The notes under the pieces were generated by a model. The model saw nothing but the letters and a program-made list of their open reading frames with translations, was not told the DNA's origin and did not search any database. Positions 32,416 to 32,461 of a stretch of DNA of 32,461 bases are shown piece by piece. Source of the stretch: JBGSMF01 sp964651475 (GTDB taxonomy: Bacteria; Chloroflexota; Anaerolineae; Fen-1058); assembly GCA_964651475.1 (NCBI GenBank), contig CAZYXV010000042.1, positions 1 through 32,461 on the forward strand, given 5' to 3'. Position 1 is the first letter of the stretch. The number at the start of each line of letters is the position of its first letter. A program made the position numbers and the translations under genes.

Positions 32416-32461
32416 ATGCCGACAAGCAAACTTGCTGCCTACTGTGACCGCATAATTGAAA
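32416..32461 (+). CDS. Start of a gene cut by the window edge, possibly an O-antigen ligase-like membrane protein
   Basis: ATG at 32416 follows an AAAGGTG ribosome binding site by a few bases and opens a frame reading MPTSKLAAYCDRIIE to the end of the window. The stretch resembles the N-terminus of chloroflexotal O-antigen ligase/polymerase-like proteins, which begin with a similar short helix before the first membrane segment. With 15 residues this is a suggestion from memory only. Confidence 0.4.
   Translation, partial: MPTSKLAAYCDRIIE

Overview
The window looks like a GC-rich, anaerobic, selenocysteine-using bacterium, most likely a member of the Chloroflexota (Anaerolineae-like). This rests on the gene mix: selenocysteine formate dehydrogenases, a VTC/CotH/DUF4956 surface cluster, a GT-C type membrane glycosyltransferase with a beta-rich tail, LiaF-like membrane proteins, and a final partial gene resembling chloroflexotal O-antigen ligase-like proteins. 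The assignment is inferred, since no ribosomal or other phylogenetic marker is present.

Region 1 (1-9315, + strand) is a formate dehydrogenase operon. A promoter whose -10 is covered by a perfect 9-bp dyad (121-165) precedes fdhD1 (a cysteine-poor FdhD paralogue), an FmdE-family gene, a fused NuoE-NuoF flavoprotein subunit, and two tandem molybdenum/tungsten formate dehydrogenase catalytic genes. Each catalytic gene is interrupted by an in-frame UGA followed at once by a SECIS hairpin with a GGUCU loop. They should be read as single selenoproteins: 3532-6219 (895 aa, U351) and 6233-8275 (680 aa, U137). A second FdhD follows at 8533-9315. SelA, which makes Sec-tRNA, lies at 30032-31453, so part of the selenium machinery is in the same window.

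Region 2 (9341-19287) holds a GT-C-like membrane glycosyltransferase (+) that converges on a five-gene minus-strand cluster: CotH/LTD protein, CotH/LTD protein, DUF4956 membrane protein, CotH-like protein and VTC-domain protein. The two large CotH paralogues share about 1 kb of essentially identical DNA in their C-terminal halves but are clearly diverged in their N-terminal halves, which points to gene conversion.

Region 3 (19288-25091) has a histidine phosphatase (+) and a minus-strand operon running LiaF-like membrane protein, GT4 glycosyltransferase, PAS-GAF-PAS histidine kinase and an unrecognised 259-aa protein. Region 4 (25098-28643, +) holds Sua5/TsaC, an Lgt-like protein, and a glutamine-dependent NAD synthetase split into separate amidohydrolase and NadE genes. 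Region 5 (28666-32461) has a repeat-containing membrane protein (-), then a small membrane protein, SelA, a 109-nt structured inverted-repeat element, an OmpR-type response regulator and the first codons of another gene (+).

Regulatory patterns recur. Extended -10 promoters (TGnTATACT) appear several times. Two divergent intergenic regions (about 19300-19355 and 25020-25068) carry almost the same bidirectional promoter. Two genes appear to be leaderless. Short purine-rich tandem repeats sit on translation starts (VTC gene, nadE), and one is inserted in frame inside a glycosyltransferase.
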